From: Hirsutella rhossiliensis
Lineage: Eukaryota; Ascomycota; Sordariomycetes; Hypocreales; Ophiocordycipitaceae
Direction of reading: 5' to 3'
Length of the DNA: 64,000 nt
NCBI RefSeq assembly: GCF_020360975.1
Contig: NW_025408678.1
Span: 1,984,001 to 2,048,000 of the forward strand
In this document: piece after piece, positions 38,401 through 51,950 of the stretch
Layout: each line of letters opens with the position of its first letter
Numbering within the stretch: the stretch's first letter is position 1
The notes under the pieces: generated by a model
What the model saw: only the letters and a program-made list of their open reading frames with translations
The model's database searches: none
Told to the model about the DNA's origin: nothing
Made by a program: the position numbers and the translations under genes

Positions 38401-40189
38401 GTTTTTATAGATCGACCTACTTAGGGAAACCCTAGCTAAGGTAACTCCGACTAAAGAGCTAGCTAGATAAAAGACTATAAAATATAGCGAACTATACTAA
38501 GATACTAACTTATTAGTAGAAACCTTAGAGGAAGGGAGTATTAAGTCTACTAAAAGGGAACTCCTTTTATAAACATATAAATAGACTCCGAACTATAAGA
38601 TCGGGATTTTATAAGACTATAGCTTCTTAGAGATAACTACTTTATAGGATATTAAAATCTATAATTAAGACCTTATATTTATAGAAAAGATCTAATATAT
38701 AGTTACTTTCTTCCTAACCTTATAAAAGGACTAAGGTACTAGTAAGGTCTACCTAGACTACTATATATATATTCCGCTAGTAGAAAATTAGTACTTATAA
38801 AAACTAGCTTTTAAAGCTTACCTACTTAGCTAGAAAGATAAGGCGCTAATTAACTAAACCTATAAGGACCTATACTAAAATAAGCGTATAAAATAAGCTA
38901 TAGAGGTAACCCTATTCGCTTACCTTATATTTATAGTCTAAAGAACTATATATAGTAACGAAAAGAGCCGAATAGTAATAGACCTACGCACTCTTAATAG
39001 TATAGCTATCTTAAACGCCTACCTAATACTACTTTAAGTAGATATAATCTAAAAGCTATAAGGGAAATACTTTATTTCCGCTATAGACGCTTAGTCTTTC
39101 TTTTATTAGTTCCTTATCTATAAGGAGTATTAAGAAAGGTTTATAGTAATTAGCTATAAAGGCTTAGAATAACTAATAGTAGCCTTAATAGGATATAAGA
39201 ACTTACTTATATATATTTAACGATTTATAAACTAAATCCTCTAAGAATATATAGAATATTCCTCTAAGTATATCGATAATATTATAATATACTTAGATAT
39301 AAAAGACGACTATATTTATTACTTTTAGGCTATCTTCTAACTCTTTATAGACTATAACCTAGCCTTAGCTAAATCGAAATTTTTCCTAAGCTACTTATCT
39401 ATAAAACTATTAAGATTTTAAGTTAATAGGATCGGCCTAATAAATACTAAAGAATAACTATAGGTATTATAGGATATAAAGTTTCTAAATACCCTATAAG
39501 TACTAGAAAAGTAGCTTAGCTTAGTTAACTAGCTATAGTACTTAGTAGCTTACTTCTCTTAAAGGGTAAAAGCGCTCTAAGTTTAAAAAACGGCGATACT
39601 TAAGGAAGCGCGGGATAGTTAAGCGCTACTTAAAGGATCGATAAGGAATAAATATACCTTTAAGGTAACGTACTAACTATCTATAGTAGAAGAATAGGCC
39701 TTCTAAGATATTATAAACGCTCTTATAGAACTAACGCGGCTATAATATTTCGACCTATAATAGCTATTATTCCTATAAATCGATACTAGCCGCGAGCTAG
39801 GCTTTATAGTAGTAGCCTTTTACTTAGTACTAGGGGTAGACTAAAACCTAGGAAGAACCCTACCTTAAATAAGTATTTAGCTAATCTTTTACCTTAGTAA
39901 ACGCTTAACTAGCGGATAGCTTAGATACTAGCCTACTAAACTTAAAGTCGCTTATCTTTCTTAGGTATATTAAAAGCTTTAATTATATATTATCTCTACC
40001 TTACTACTAAAGGTTATTATACTAACTAACTATACTACTATAAGCGTAATCTTAAAGTAAATATTACTATTTACTATAAATATAAAGATAAATAATCGGC
40101 TTATACTTACTTTATAGTACCTTAGCTAGTTTCCCTTAAAGGTCTACTATATTCTTAGAACTATAAATATCCTTATTAATATACTATCT

Positions 40190-43100
40190 AAGAAGATACG
40201 GTCTAACGGAGAGCTATTTACGAAGGATATCTTAAATTAGCTTCGAAAAAGGGGCATTTTACCCCTCCCGTTAGCACCGAATACCTAGGCCTAGAACGGA
40301 GGGGCAGAAAGATTAGGGGGTGCTATAATAGAAAGGGCCCGTACGATAAGACTTACTATAAGGCTTCTACACGACCTTTAGAGGGAAGTCGTTAAGACCG
40401 CCTATTACCTTTAGAACCGGACCCCTAGGGGGACTACCTAAGGAATAGACTAGAAATCCCCCCTCGAGCTCTTTATAAAGAAGAGGGCCTCGCTAGCCTA
40501 CCTTTATACCTATAGCTATAAGGTATACGCTATAACTGCTAATATATAGCTAAAAAGGAAGAAGAAAAGAAGGCTTAATCCTAGAGCCTTTATTAGTTAC
40601 CTCGTCGGGTATAATTTTATAAATATCTTCCGGATCTAGATTCCTCTTTTATAGAAGGTTATTTCGACTAGGGATATAATTTTCGACGAATTTAGCTTTT
40701 TCGACGGAAAGAGGGATTAATAGCCCCTCTTACACTTATAACGTTAGCTAATTTAGAAGATCTAAATCCCCCCTTCCTAATAGTCTTAAGAAGAGGTCCT
40801 AGACGAGGAAACGGAAGAAGAAACCGACGTCGAAGTAGTCGAGGATAACGCCGACTTCGAAGAAAAAGAAGAAGAGAAAGCTACTAGATTAGATAATCTA
40901 GACGAAGAAGGAGACTATAGGAAAGCGGTAGAGCTAGAATACGCCTACCTCCCTACGCCTCCTCTTACGGAATAAGAAGAAGATCTAAAAGTAGCTTTTT
41001 TAGTTAGTCTTCCCGTCTCGACCCCTAAGGGGGTAGGAAAGGCACCTCTCTCGAAGGATTACTAGGCTGCCTTTTTATCCCTACTTCGAGAAGCAAAGGA
41101 AGGTATAGGGCCCGATACGAAAGAAGACTAGTTTCTCCCCTATTGCGATCGTTTTTCCGACTTCTACCTAACGCTAATAGAAGACGGTTCCTACGGAGCG
41201 TTTATAGCAGGCCGGCTTTTCAAGCCAGTATTAGCAAGGAAGGTATATAAAAGAGACCTCCTAGACCTACTAGCAAACTAGAAGCAGCTAGAAAGACACC
41301 CCTTTAGAGACTAGTTTTTCTAGGCCTAGAAAGACCACCTAGCCTTACACGAAGAGATAGGGTCTTTCGAAGAGGTCCTTAAGGAAAAAGCAAGAGGAAA
41401 ATAGGTCCTTAGCTATAAGTAGGTCTTTATCTATAAGACTAATAAACACGGCTTCCTTTAAAAGTATAAGGCCCGGCTAGTTATCTATAGGAATTAATAG
41501 GAAAAAGGGGATTTACCTACTAGGGCAACCACCCTAGCTAGGATGTCTTTTCGGACCCTTATAGCTATAGTAGCAGAATTCGACCTCGAGCTCGATTAGA
41601 TAGATATAGTTAACGCCTTTATTAACTGCTTACTCGAGGAAGAAGAAGTTATCTATATACGCCTTCTACTAAGCTTCTAATAGCTAGGAAAGGTTCTACG
41701 GCTTAGGAAAGCTCTATATAGACTACGAAGATCACCCCTTCTTTAGCAATAGCATTTAATAGGTTCCCTCGAAGCCCTAGGCTTTACGAAAGTCCCTTAG
41801 GAACCGTGTATAATACAAAAGGGTAAAATCACGGTCTTCTTCTACGTCGACGATATTATCTAGGCCTACCCGAAAGAGGAAGAAGCTGCTGCTAGGGAGG
41901 CTATACGAGGCCTATAATAAAGGTATAAGATAACTAGGCTAGGGGAGCTAAAGTAGTTCCTAGGGATACGAATCCTTAGGAATAGGTCCTAACGGATAAT
42001 CTAGCTTACCTAGGACGCCTATATCGATAAGGTCGCTTATAAATTCCTCCCTAATTCCCTCGATAAGAAGCTTCCCTCTACGCCTATATTAGACGAAGAG
42101 CTTTTGCCTAATCCGTCCTTTTAAGCTAGGGAGCAAGAGAAACACTAATATTAATAGAAGGTAGGCTCCCTGCTTTTTTTAGCTATTTCTACTAGACCGG
42201 ATATCTCTTTTACGGTCTCCTAGCTAGCTAGGTATAACTAGAATCCTAGCCCTAGGTATTAAGAAGCAGTAGATAGAGCTATCCTTTATCTCTATTTAAC
42301 GAGATTATATAGTCTACGCCTAGGAGGGCAGGGAAGGAAACAAGCTACCGAAATCTTCCTTTATTCGAGCGATTCGTCCTTTACGGACAATTCCTTAGAC
42401 AGAAAGAGCTTATAGGGGTATATTATATCCCTTTTTAGAGGAACCATTGCTTAGAGAGCTTCGAAATAAGCTACCGTTACTATATTAAGCACGGAGGCAG
42501 AGCTACTAGCTCTTTTAGAAGCGTTAAAAGAAGCGATTTTCCTTAGCCGGCTACTAATATCGTTACGACTGCAAATTCCGTCCCCGTTAGCTATAGAATG
42601 CGATAATACGTAGACTATACGAATTCTTACGGAGGAAAATAGTAAGCTATCGACCCGGCTACGGCATATCGATATCTACTAGCATTAGTTACGCTAAGAG
42701 GTCTAAAGGGGACTTATTTCCGTCCGTTAGGTTCTAACGGTATTAATAAAAGCCGACGGTCTTACGAAGCCCCTACCGAAGCAGAAGCTAGCTGTCTTTT
42801 TATAGTAAATTAGGCTAGAAGACGTTCGAGAGAAGCTGTCCTTAGAAGCCCGCCTTAAGAGTCTATAAGAGGAGCTAATAGCACGCAGGAGGAAGGAGAC
42901 GTCTATAGCCGAAGAGAGGAATTAGGACTTATCCTAGAGGAGGGCCCCTAGCTTAATTAGGACTTATTCTTCTTAAAGGCCCCCTTTCTAGGGACTTGTC
43001 CTTAGAGAAGCCCCCCTTTCTTATAGGACTTAATTTCCTCCTTAAGGCCCCTTTTCCTAAAGTAGGTCTAAAAGAGCCCGGGGCTAAAACCCGGATTTCT

Positions 43101-43202
43101 TAAGTAGGGGATAAGTATAGACTAAGACCTCCTCTATACGCTTACCGGCCTAGGTATTTAGCTTTACCCTTTCTATAAGGGCAGGCTATAGCTAAGGGGG
43201 TA
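40190..43202 (+). mobile_element. Ty1/copia retrotransposon relic (integrase end, RT, RNase H), 5'-truncated
   Basis: The plus strand starts inside integrase (KKIRSNGELFTKDILN, then NGGAERLGG at about 40290). It passes the integrase C-terminus and an acidic linker (about 40800-40980). RT shows MSFRTLIAIVAEFDLELD (about 41540), DIVNAFINC and the catalytic FFYVDDII at about 41836-41860. RNase H shows DSSFTDNSLDRKS (about 42370), STEAELLALLEAL (42490), the RHIDIY block (42665) and KADGLTKPLPKQKLAVF (42750). Stops lie only at Gln/Trp codons, so this is the best preserved pol in the window. A purine run (AAGGGGG) directly precedes the 3' LTR. Gag, protease and the integrase N-terminus are missing; the preceding sequence is gypsy RNase H. 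Confidence 0.93.
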
Positions 43203-43682
43203 TGTCGCGAAGCGTGGCCTAATTTCGTAGTTCTCGGAGATATCCCTTAGCACGAGGGACCTAGGAAGCTAAAAAGCAGGTTTTAAGGAAGGAGCTAAAA
43301 GGAGGTGCAGAGAGGAGGGTAGGGGTATAAGGGGAAGTAGAAGTAGCGATAGCTTCCTATAGAGGTGGCGAGAGATAAGACGGATATGCCGGCAACGGCT
43401 AGAAAAGAGGGGAAAAACCGGTAAAAAGCTCGGTAGTTAAAAGGATATTAGTAGCTTCTTTAAGCAGGATCTTCTTTGTTAATTAAGATGCTAGACGGGT
43501 ATAAAGAGGGGATTTAGATAGAGGAAAGAAGGACAATTAAGGCAATATAACAATCACTCCCCTACCGTAATTGCTGCTCCCGTAAGAATTAAATCTCTCT
43601 GCCCTGCCTATCTAACCCCTTACTTCTAATTTTACCTTCGTATATTTTTATGCACTTCTCGCATCTCTCTTCGTAAGAATTA
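43203..43682 (+). repeat. 480-bp LTR, 3' LTR of the copia relic
   Basis: Begins TGTCGCGAAGCG immediately after the purine tract and ends GTAAGAATTA. It matches 3471-3950 in inverted orientation. The flanking 5-mers differ, so it is not a simple solo LTR. It retains many CA/TG sites and is therefore a less mutated reference for the family. Confidence 0.87.
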
Positions 43683-43689
43683 GTATTAG

Positions 43690-46600
43690 TAGCGAAAGTT
43701 TATAGTTAACTTTTAAAATAGTTTTCTTAACCTTAAATAGTCTAAGTTTCTTAAAGTCTAGTTTATTACTTAGTTATTTTATTTTAATATTTTATTCTAT
43801 AAGGTAGACTATATTTCTCTCTTAAACGATTAGTCCTTATAATCTTTTCTAATTATAGTAAGTAGATATTTATTCTCTAATAAATTAAAGTTCTTATTAT
43901 ATTTCTTTATATAATTTTTATAGCTAATCTACTTATAGTATCGCTTATTTTACTTATAGTCCTTATTAAGTAACCTTAAATACTTCTAGGTTATATATAT
44001 AATTAGCGTATACTAATAAGAGCTTAGTTATTTCTATAACTAAGCTATTATAAGCTAGTTATATTATTAATAGCTATTTAACTTAATCGTTTTATTTATA
44101 GCTAATATAGTATCGTAAATATTATTTAAGCGTTTAATTAAGTCGTTCTATTTATCTATTTATTTATAGGTAATAAGTTATACTAAGCTTATATTTTATC
44201 CTTAATTATACTATAAGAGCTTACTAGAACTTAGCTATAAATATATATCCTCTATTAAAGATAATCTTATTTAATAGTTTATAATTACTAATAATTATTT
44301 ATAGGTATATATATACTAGCTCTTTTACATTACTTACGTTATTATATAGTAAGAAGTATCTATACTTTATTAGCTTATTAGTAATAATAAATATATTATT
44401 ATACTTAACGTTAATTATAAGTTCTTTTAATAGTAATAGCTTTATAATATAGTTAAAAGCTATTAAATCCTATAGCTTCTTTAGTACTAGTAGCGGTTAT
44501 AATTCTTAATATAGCTTATATTATTTAGCTTTACTTTATATATAACGTTTATATTTTTTAATAACTTATTATACTACTTCTTTAAGCTATAAGAAGTTAT
44601 ATTATCGTTTAATCTATTTTATTATTCTTTAGATTCCTTAGTATCTATATATTAAATATTTATATATATCTTATATAACTTTATCTTATAATTCTAATAG
44701 TATCTAGATTTTAATTTTATATATTAAAACTTCTAAATATTCTATATTATATTTATTTAATACTTTATATTCTTTTATTTATTTTAGGATCTTTTAATAT
44801 ATTAAGTTATTAGGTTATACTATAAATATTATATTTAGCTATTATTACTAGTAGTTCCCGTTTTTATTAATTTCTAAGAGCTATCCTTTTACTATAGGTG
44901 CCCTTATATTATAGTTACTACGTCGACTAAGGGTATTAGCTCGACCGTTTTCTATTTCTTTTCTATATATTATTTTATAGTCGAATTCTAATAAGTATTT
45001 AGCTTATTAGATCTATCGTCCGTTTAACTATTATATTATTATAAAGTATAAGATGTTTTTATAATCTATATAAGCCTTAACTTTATACTTACTTTTAAGA
45101 AAGTAGTATCGAAATTCCTTAAAAGCTTAAATAATAATAAGGACTTCTTTATTATAAATAAAGTAATTAAGTTCTATACTATATAGCGTCTTTAAATAGA
45201 ATATAATTAGTTATAGTCTTCCTTTATTATCTTTTTATTTAATTTATACTCTTAGAGTAAAGTCTAATATATTAGTTTTAAGTTCGATTTATTATTTTAA
45301 ATTAAAGGTAGTTAAGACTAGTTTTTATATAATTATAGTTTTAATATATTCGAAAGCTTTATTAGCTTTATTATCTTATATAAATTCTTTTTTCTTTTTT
45401 ATTAAGTTATATAGTAGTACTATAATCTTTTTAAAATCTTTAATAAATCCTTAGTAGTAATTTATAAATCCTAGGAAACTTTATATATTCTTAACGTTAT
45501 TTAGCGTTAGCTATTCTTAAACTAAGTTAATCTTATCTTATTATATTTATATCTCTCTTAGTAAGATTATATATTTAAGGAAGACTACTTCTTATATATA
45601 AAACTTACTTTTCTTTAGTTTAACTAATAACTTTATATTTTAAAGTATATAAAGTACCTTTTAAATATATTCCTTATATTCTTTTAAGGTATCTAAGAAA
45701 ATTAAGATATTATCTAAGTATACTACTATAAAGATATCTAACTATTTATATAGGATATTATTAATTATTTATTAAAAGGTAGCTAGTATATTTATAAGTC
45801 TAAATAGTATTACTAGATATTTAAATAGTTTAAATTTCGTTTTAAAAGCTATTATTTATTTATATCCCTTTTTTAAATATATTAAGTTATAGGCGCTATT
45901 ATAGTTAAAGGCTATAAACTATTTTATACTATATAGTTAATCTTATAGTTTTAATATAAGCGGTAATAGTATTTAGTTTTTTATTATAATATCGTTTAAG
46001 CGTTTATAGTTAATAACTAGTTATAGCTTACTATTTTTCTTTAAAATAAATATAACTAGGTAGCTTACTTTAGATATTAACGTTCATATATATCCTTTTT
46101 ATAGATTCTTATTAAGGTAGTTATATAGCGTTTATAGTTACTTTTCGTTTAAGTTATAAATCTTATAGAACGTTAGCGTTATTTTATCCTTAAGATAAAT
46201 TTTATAGTCCTATTAGCTATATTTAAGTAACCTTACCTTAAGTTCTTCCTTAAAGAGTTTATTATATTTCTAGTATTTTTAAGGGATATTCTTTATTCTA
46301 TCTTATAAGCTTTATTCTTTCTTTTAAGAGCTAGTTTCTCTTAACTTAAGCTCTTTATTAATTTATTTACGGTCTTTTTTTAAAGTAGTAATAACTCTTT
46401 AGATCTTCTTATTATATCCTTTATTTTATTTATATCGGATACTAGGTTATATAGCTATATTAGTTAGTATATAGGTCTTATTAGTCGATTTTATTATATT
46501 TACTAGTTCGGTTACTATTATCGTTTATATCGCTAAAGCCTATAATAATTTACTTAAATAGTTATCCTTTTTATCTTATTTAGTAGCTAAATTATTATAA

Positions 46601-49500
46601 AATTTTACTTTCTCTTAAATTAACTAGTCTTAGATACTTATATCTTCGTTATAATATAGCTAGCTAGTTTTCTAGTTAATTAGTAGGTTACTCTCTTATA
46701 GCTATAAAAGTCTTAATATAAGGTTATATTCTTTAATATTTATAATATTAAAGTTAACTTATTTATTATAGCCCTAGATATTAATATTAAGGTAATTAAT
46801 CTCTATATTAATAATTCTTTTATTATAGTTAAAGGCCTTTCCTTTAATATTTATAAGTTTATATAGATCTTTCTTATATCTCTATATAAGTTAATAACGA
46901 TTAATAACTTTATATAAAATATAATTACCTATCGCGCTATAGTCTAAAAGTATATATATATAATATCCCGCGATTTAAATATCTAATACTATTTAGTTAC
47001 TATAGCTTACTATTACTATATATAAGGTCCTTAGATCTTATTATATTATACTAGTCTATAGCCCTTTTATAAATAGTATACCTTATTTTTTGCCTAGTCC
47101 TTATTTATTTTATTTAAGTATTCTTCTTTAATTTATTATTAATATTATTTCTTTATATTTTTATTATATAGTATTATACTAAGGCTTAAGAAACTAATTT
47201 CTTATAGCTAATTAAAGATTTCTTATTTCTTAACGCTATATTATTTATATTATACTACTTTATAGTTAATTATATACTATACTTTATAATTTTATATGTT
47301 TTTATATTAAAGGTAAGTTTTTATTTAGCGTCTTTTTATTTTTTATATAGTATTTCTATATCGATTCTTCCTTAGTTAAATATAGCTTATAGTGTTTTTA
47401 TAGATTTTATATATCTTTTAAAGAGATCTTATTAATAAACTATAATTATCGCGGTATTTTAATAGTATACTATAATTAGGTTCTAATAATATAACTTAGT
47501 CGTTTAAGTAGTATTAATTAATTTTCTAGTAGTTTAATTTTATACTTAGGTAGGGTTTTAAAAGCACTTATTCCTTAAACCTAACTAAGAAAGCGTTATA
47601 TTATACTTTTATCTAAAAATATATTATATAATCTAAGTAAACGTATAATATTTATAAAATATACTTATAGTACTTATAAGTAAGTAGTATTTATAAATCG
47701 TCTTTAAATTCTCCTTATAATTACTATTCTTATTATAAAGCTATAAAAGTATTAACTATAGCGATAGCTATAGTATAGTCTCCTTTATATAGTACCGGTT
47801 AATACTAAATTAATATAGCTTATTAGTTTTCTATAAGAATTTAAGGTATTTATTAGGTTTTATTTTTAAGTATTTCTTTAAATTCTTTAAAGTATAAAGC
47901 GTATTCTTTAATTATAGTATTTTCCCTTAATAGTAAAGGTAGTAGTATAAGTTCGTTCTTATCTTTTATTTCTCTAAGTATTTCTTATTCTTTAAAGCTT
48001 ATACTATTAATACTTTATTATTCCTCCTTAAGTTATTATCTAAGTTTTATAAGTATAAAGGCTATATTTATATCTTCTTTATTATATTATTTATAGACTA
48101 CTTATTATTATTATCGATTTTTATTTTATATATCTTCTTAGAATCGTTTACTATTCTTCTTAATTTAGTCTTAAGAGACTCTTTTAAGATAAGGGTATTT
48201 TAGTCCTATAAATTTAACTTATTTTTATATTTTAGTATCCCTTTATTATATTATTATAAGAGTTTTCCTTAGTAGCTTTAAGAACTATTTAATATTATTC
48301 TTATCGCTTAGGTATATTATATATTTATCGTTATAGTATATAGTCTAACTAAGTAGTTTATACTTTAGTTCTTACCTATTAGTAGCGTTTAAGTATTTCT
48401 TACCTTTTAAGGCTAGTACTTAATAGGTTTTCTTCTCCTTATAAAGTTATTTATATTTCTTAGAGTAATATCTAAGTTTCCTATAGTTTAAATACTTTCC
48501 TTTACCTTTTTATATTATACTTAAATCTATTAGTCTAGGATTTATTATATATACTTAGGCTATTTATATTTTACGCTTTTTTTTATAGTTAGTATATTAG
48601 CTAAAGTTATTTCTATAAAAAGGGTTTTAGTTTCCTCTTCCTTATTTCTTTTCTTAGTATTGCGTATACTATCTATTACTAATTCGTACTACTATAGTAA
48701 TATAGTCTAAGAGGTTATTAGGTCTATTTTCCTTATAGAGCTCGTCCTTAACTTCCTCTTTACGCCTATTATAAAATCGTAATATAAGAGGTTCGTTGTC
48801 TTAATTAAGCTTTAAGATAACTTAGTAGAACTTTATAGTATAATTTAATATTAAGATCCTTTATTAAAGTTCTTAAAGTTTTTATTTAGCTTCTTATTCC
48901 TTATTAGTTACTTTAAATACCTTTATAATAGCTTCTTTAAATCCTTAGAAACTAGTAAAGACTTTATCTATCTTATTATCTTATTACGCTAGTTAGTTAT
49001 TAAGAAAGTCCTTTATAATAGGTTTAAACTAAGTAAGTACTACTCTAGATAAATAATTTCCTATATAAAGTACCTTTTTAACTAAGTCTAAGAGTTTTAT
49101 AAGGTAAAACTAATAGTAGGCCTTAAGTTAAGTAAGAAAGTCTTAAAGCATACTATAAGTACTATTAAATAGTCCTAGCTATTTTAGTTAAACTACTTCT
49201 TTAAGGTCCCTAACTTATATATTACTTCCTTTATTTCTAAGTAACTATACCTTATATTAAAGGGTAATAATCTCGCGTATTATATCCTAAGGTAATATAG
49301 TAGCTCTAGAGTTAGTTAATCTAGTTTACTATATAGGTATATTAATAGTTATAATATTACTTAGAGTAACGCGGTATTATATTAAATAAGAGCTTTTAAC
49401 GTATAATAACTAGTATTATTCTTAAGGGATAAACCTATTAAGGGGTTTATATTAATAGATATAATAAAGTATAGTCTAAGTAAAAATAAGTATATTATAT
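43690..49500 (-). mobile_element. Ty3/gypsy relic, minus strand, 3'-truncated at the copia LTR
   Basis: Minus-strand pol is well recognisable. RT has KTKFKLFKYLVILF (about 45850), then VVYLDNILIF at 45700-45730 (YLDDILIF before RIP). RNase H is at about 45400-44950. Integrase has NRGYIFIAKF (about 44270), the RIKYKLSIAYYLQINRQIERL block (about 44190) and NYIYNLEVF (about 43990). Integrase C-terminus and 3' LTR are absent, so the element was cut where the copia LTR now ends. A Gag region is expected at about 49200-47100 but I could not place a knuckle with confidence. This is among the most AT-rich parts of the window. Confidence 0.85.
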
Positions 49501-49899
49501 TAGTAATAAGTTAGAGGTTATAGACTATAGACTATAACTAGGTAATTAAGTAATTAGAATTAAAGATAAGATTATAATAGAGATCGTAATAATTATAATA
49601 TATATTAAAAGCTATCGAGCTATATCTTTAAAGGAGTAAAAGTAGGTAGCTATATATACTTATAGAGACTATCCTTAGATTATAGGCCTAGCTATAATCC
49701 CTAACGTTAGATCGTATAAAGCGTAGTAATCTCGTTAATCTTAAATTACTTAGATCTCTACGATCCCCTTAATCTTATATTTATTAGATAGTCGTGCCGA
49801 CTATTTATCTATTAAACTATATTACGTGCTTAACGCGGTCGACCGTTAGCGGCTTAGTAGCTATAGTTATAATAACTAAGGGCTACTATAACTATAGGC

Positions 49900-51950
49900 T
49901 ATCTCTTAATCCCTTAACGTATAATATTTATCGCTAACGGACTATAATATAGTAAGCTCTTAAGTAGAACCTCTCTTAATATAAAGCGCTGCTAGCTTAA
50001 GATATATTAACTATTTTATATAAAGCCGAGCCTTTTATAGCGTTCTTTTATATTTAAGATATCTATAATAATTACTAAAAGATCCGTTTTACCGCTCTTA
50101 GAGGTATAATAGTAATATAATCGTTCTTATAGTATCTTTAAGCTATCGATCTTCCTTATTATATTAAATTTAACTTATATAATAAAAATAAGATTTAAGG
50201 CGTATTATAGACGTACCTATAGTATTAAAAGATATAGAAATATTTCCCTAAGGTTCTTAGTATTAATAATATATATAAGACAAACTACTTTAAGCTCTTC
50301 CTTTTCTAGGTTACTAGGGTTACTAACTAAAAGTCTTTAGTAAACTTCGCCTTTAGCCTTATTAATATAGAGAAAGAGGAGGGATATTAGTAGCTTTATA
50401 AGTCTCTTAACGAGCTTTATAGGGCGATTAATATATAAGAGCCTAATATAGTTATTATAGATAAAGAAGCTACCCTTAAAAACGCCCTTCTTTATATTTT
50501 CCCTCTTATATAATAATAACTCTATATATTCTATGTTAATAGTAACGTTTCGGCTCGAATCTAGTTATATTAAAGAGATAAGGTAAATTATAATAGCCCT
50601 AAAAACCCTATTAATATAGAGATCCTTTTAAAGGTCGAAGCTATTCTCGCTTAAGAAGCTATTAAATAAGGCGCTGCTAAGTAAAGCGACGCTATAGCGG
50701 CTAATTTAAACCTTAACCTAAATAGTAAAGTTAAATATAGCTATAAGGGTATATTCCTTACTTAGAAGCACGTTATTTATATAAAGATAGAGTCGAATTT
50801 CTATAAGGTATAAGAGAGGCTTAATAAGATCTTTAGTATATAGTAAAGCTATATTATAACTTATATCTTAAATAAATATATACTATAGCGTAAGTAATAG
50901 GCAAGCTACCGTATTAGCTAGTATTATAACTATAGGTAGCGGGTAAATAGCTTAGTCGAGACTACCTATAAAGATATAAAGTTATATTCAGTTATAAGTA
51001 CTTCTAACCTCTTATATCTTTATAATGCCCTTATATAGATAATTAAGAATAAAGAAACAATATATATATAAAAGGCCGCTTAGTAATAGATATAATATAG
51101 GCGTTATTTCCTTAGATAGACTTAGCTTAGGGATCTTAGCGTTAAAATTACTTATAAAGTAGTTAACCTACTTACTATATAATATAGGCTTACCCTCGCC
51201 GCGATACCCTTACTAATGCGAGAGCTATAGCTATTATAGCCTTATAGCGGGCGATTTAAATACTAATTTTAGCTACCTTATATATATACGATCCTTTAAC
51301 GCCTCGAAGCTAGGTTAATACTTAAAAAGAATAATATTCTCTCGCGCTACTAGCTTAAGAAGCTATTAGTAAAGAACTCCCCCCCTTTTTAGTAATTTCT
51401 TTACTAATTATTACTATTAAGACCTTAAGGAGCTATTATTATAAAATCGCGATCCCGACGTTATTATAGTTATACGCGGTCACCCCTATAATAATAAGCT
51501 ATCTATACTAAGCTCCCTCGTAGCGAAGGCATCGTAGCTAGCTAAGGTAGCTATAGCGGCGACGAGGTTATTATAGCTACCTAATTTAAGTTAGGCTAGC
51601 TTAAGGCGGCTTAACGCGAGCATTCGAAGGCACCGAGGGTAAGATAAGATAAACGAACTTAGCTATAGCCCGCGTTCTCTCGCAGCGTTATAATAAGGAT
51701 CTTTAGCCCGAGGAAATATAAGGGGAAGGGGATTAAGAGGAGGACGCGGTAAGAAGAGCGCGCTTTTAGCTTTATTAGGGCCGCCGGCTTCGTTAGGCGT
51801 TAGAGGGCTCGTTAGGTAGGAGGCTATTAAGTAAGGGCGACCGCCGCCGCCGCTTCCTATATAGCCGTAAGCGCTAAAGGGGCCGGATTAATTAATAGGC
51901 CGATTATTTTAACTTCGAGCTTAAAGCTAGGAAATACGTTATTTAAGCGA
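49900..51950 (+). pseudogene. MULE (Mutator-like) transposase relic
   Basis: Plus-strand blocks fit the FAR1/MULE transposase core: YKTNYFKLFLF and VTRVTNQKSLVNFAFSLIN at about 50275-50370, a YQQLYKSLNELYR block (about 50390), then IDKEATLKNALLYIFP (about 50460, the second catalytic Asp region, TD(K/R)E...AL..AI..VFP in the family) and LYIFYVNSNV (C..H in the family). A basic C-terminal tail reads at about 51710-51870. Breaks are RIP-type stops. The terminal inverted repeats could not be found by eye, so element limits are approximate. Confidence 0.75.

Larger units (their letters stand above)
11850..40190 (+). mobile_element. Plus-strand Ty3/gypsy relic split into three parts by two later LTR insertions
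   Basis: The parts are about 11850-12147, 19962-20890 and 35420-40190, about 6 kb in all. Removing the insertion at 12148-19961 joins one reading frame across the target site (YQRVVGLYSQL with Q restored), and the second junction at 20890/35424 also reads on. The third part holds a Gag/protease region (about 35900-38300) and RT (about 38650-39450). RT blocks include a GRV/SRIVIDLRTLN-type block, ALIGYKNLLIYI (MGYKNSPAYVQ in related elements) and YIDNIIIY at about 39270-39295. RNase H lies at 39770-40190. Stops are RIP-type. No intact LTR of this element was found, and its integrase is missing because a copia sequence begins at about 40190. The left limit is uncertain. Confidence 0.75.

Noticed and set aside
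43203..43682. Possibility that this is a solo LTR inserted next to the copia
   Set aside because: The flanking 5-mers do not match, and a purine tract directly precedes it, so a 3' LTR is more likely, though the shared-LTR finding leaves some doubt.
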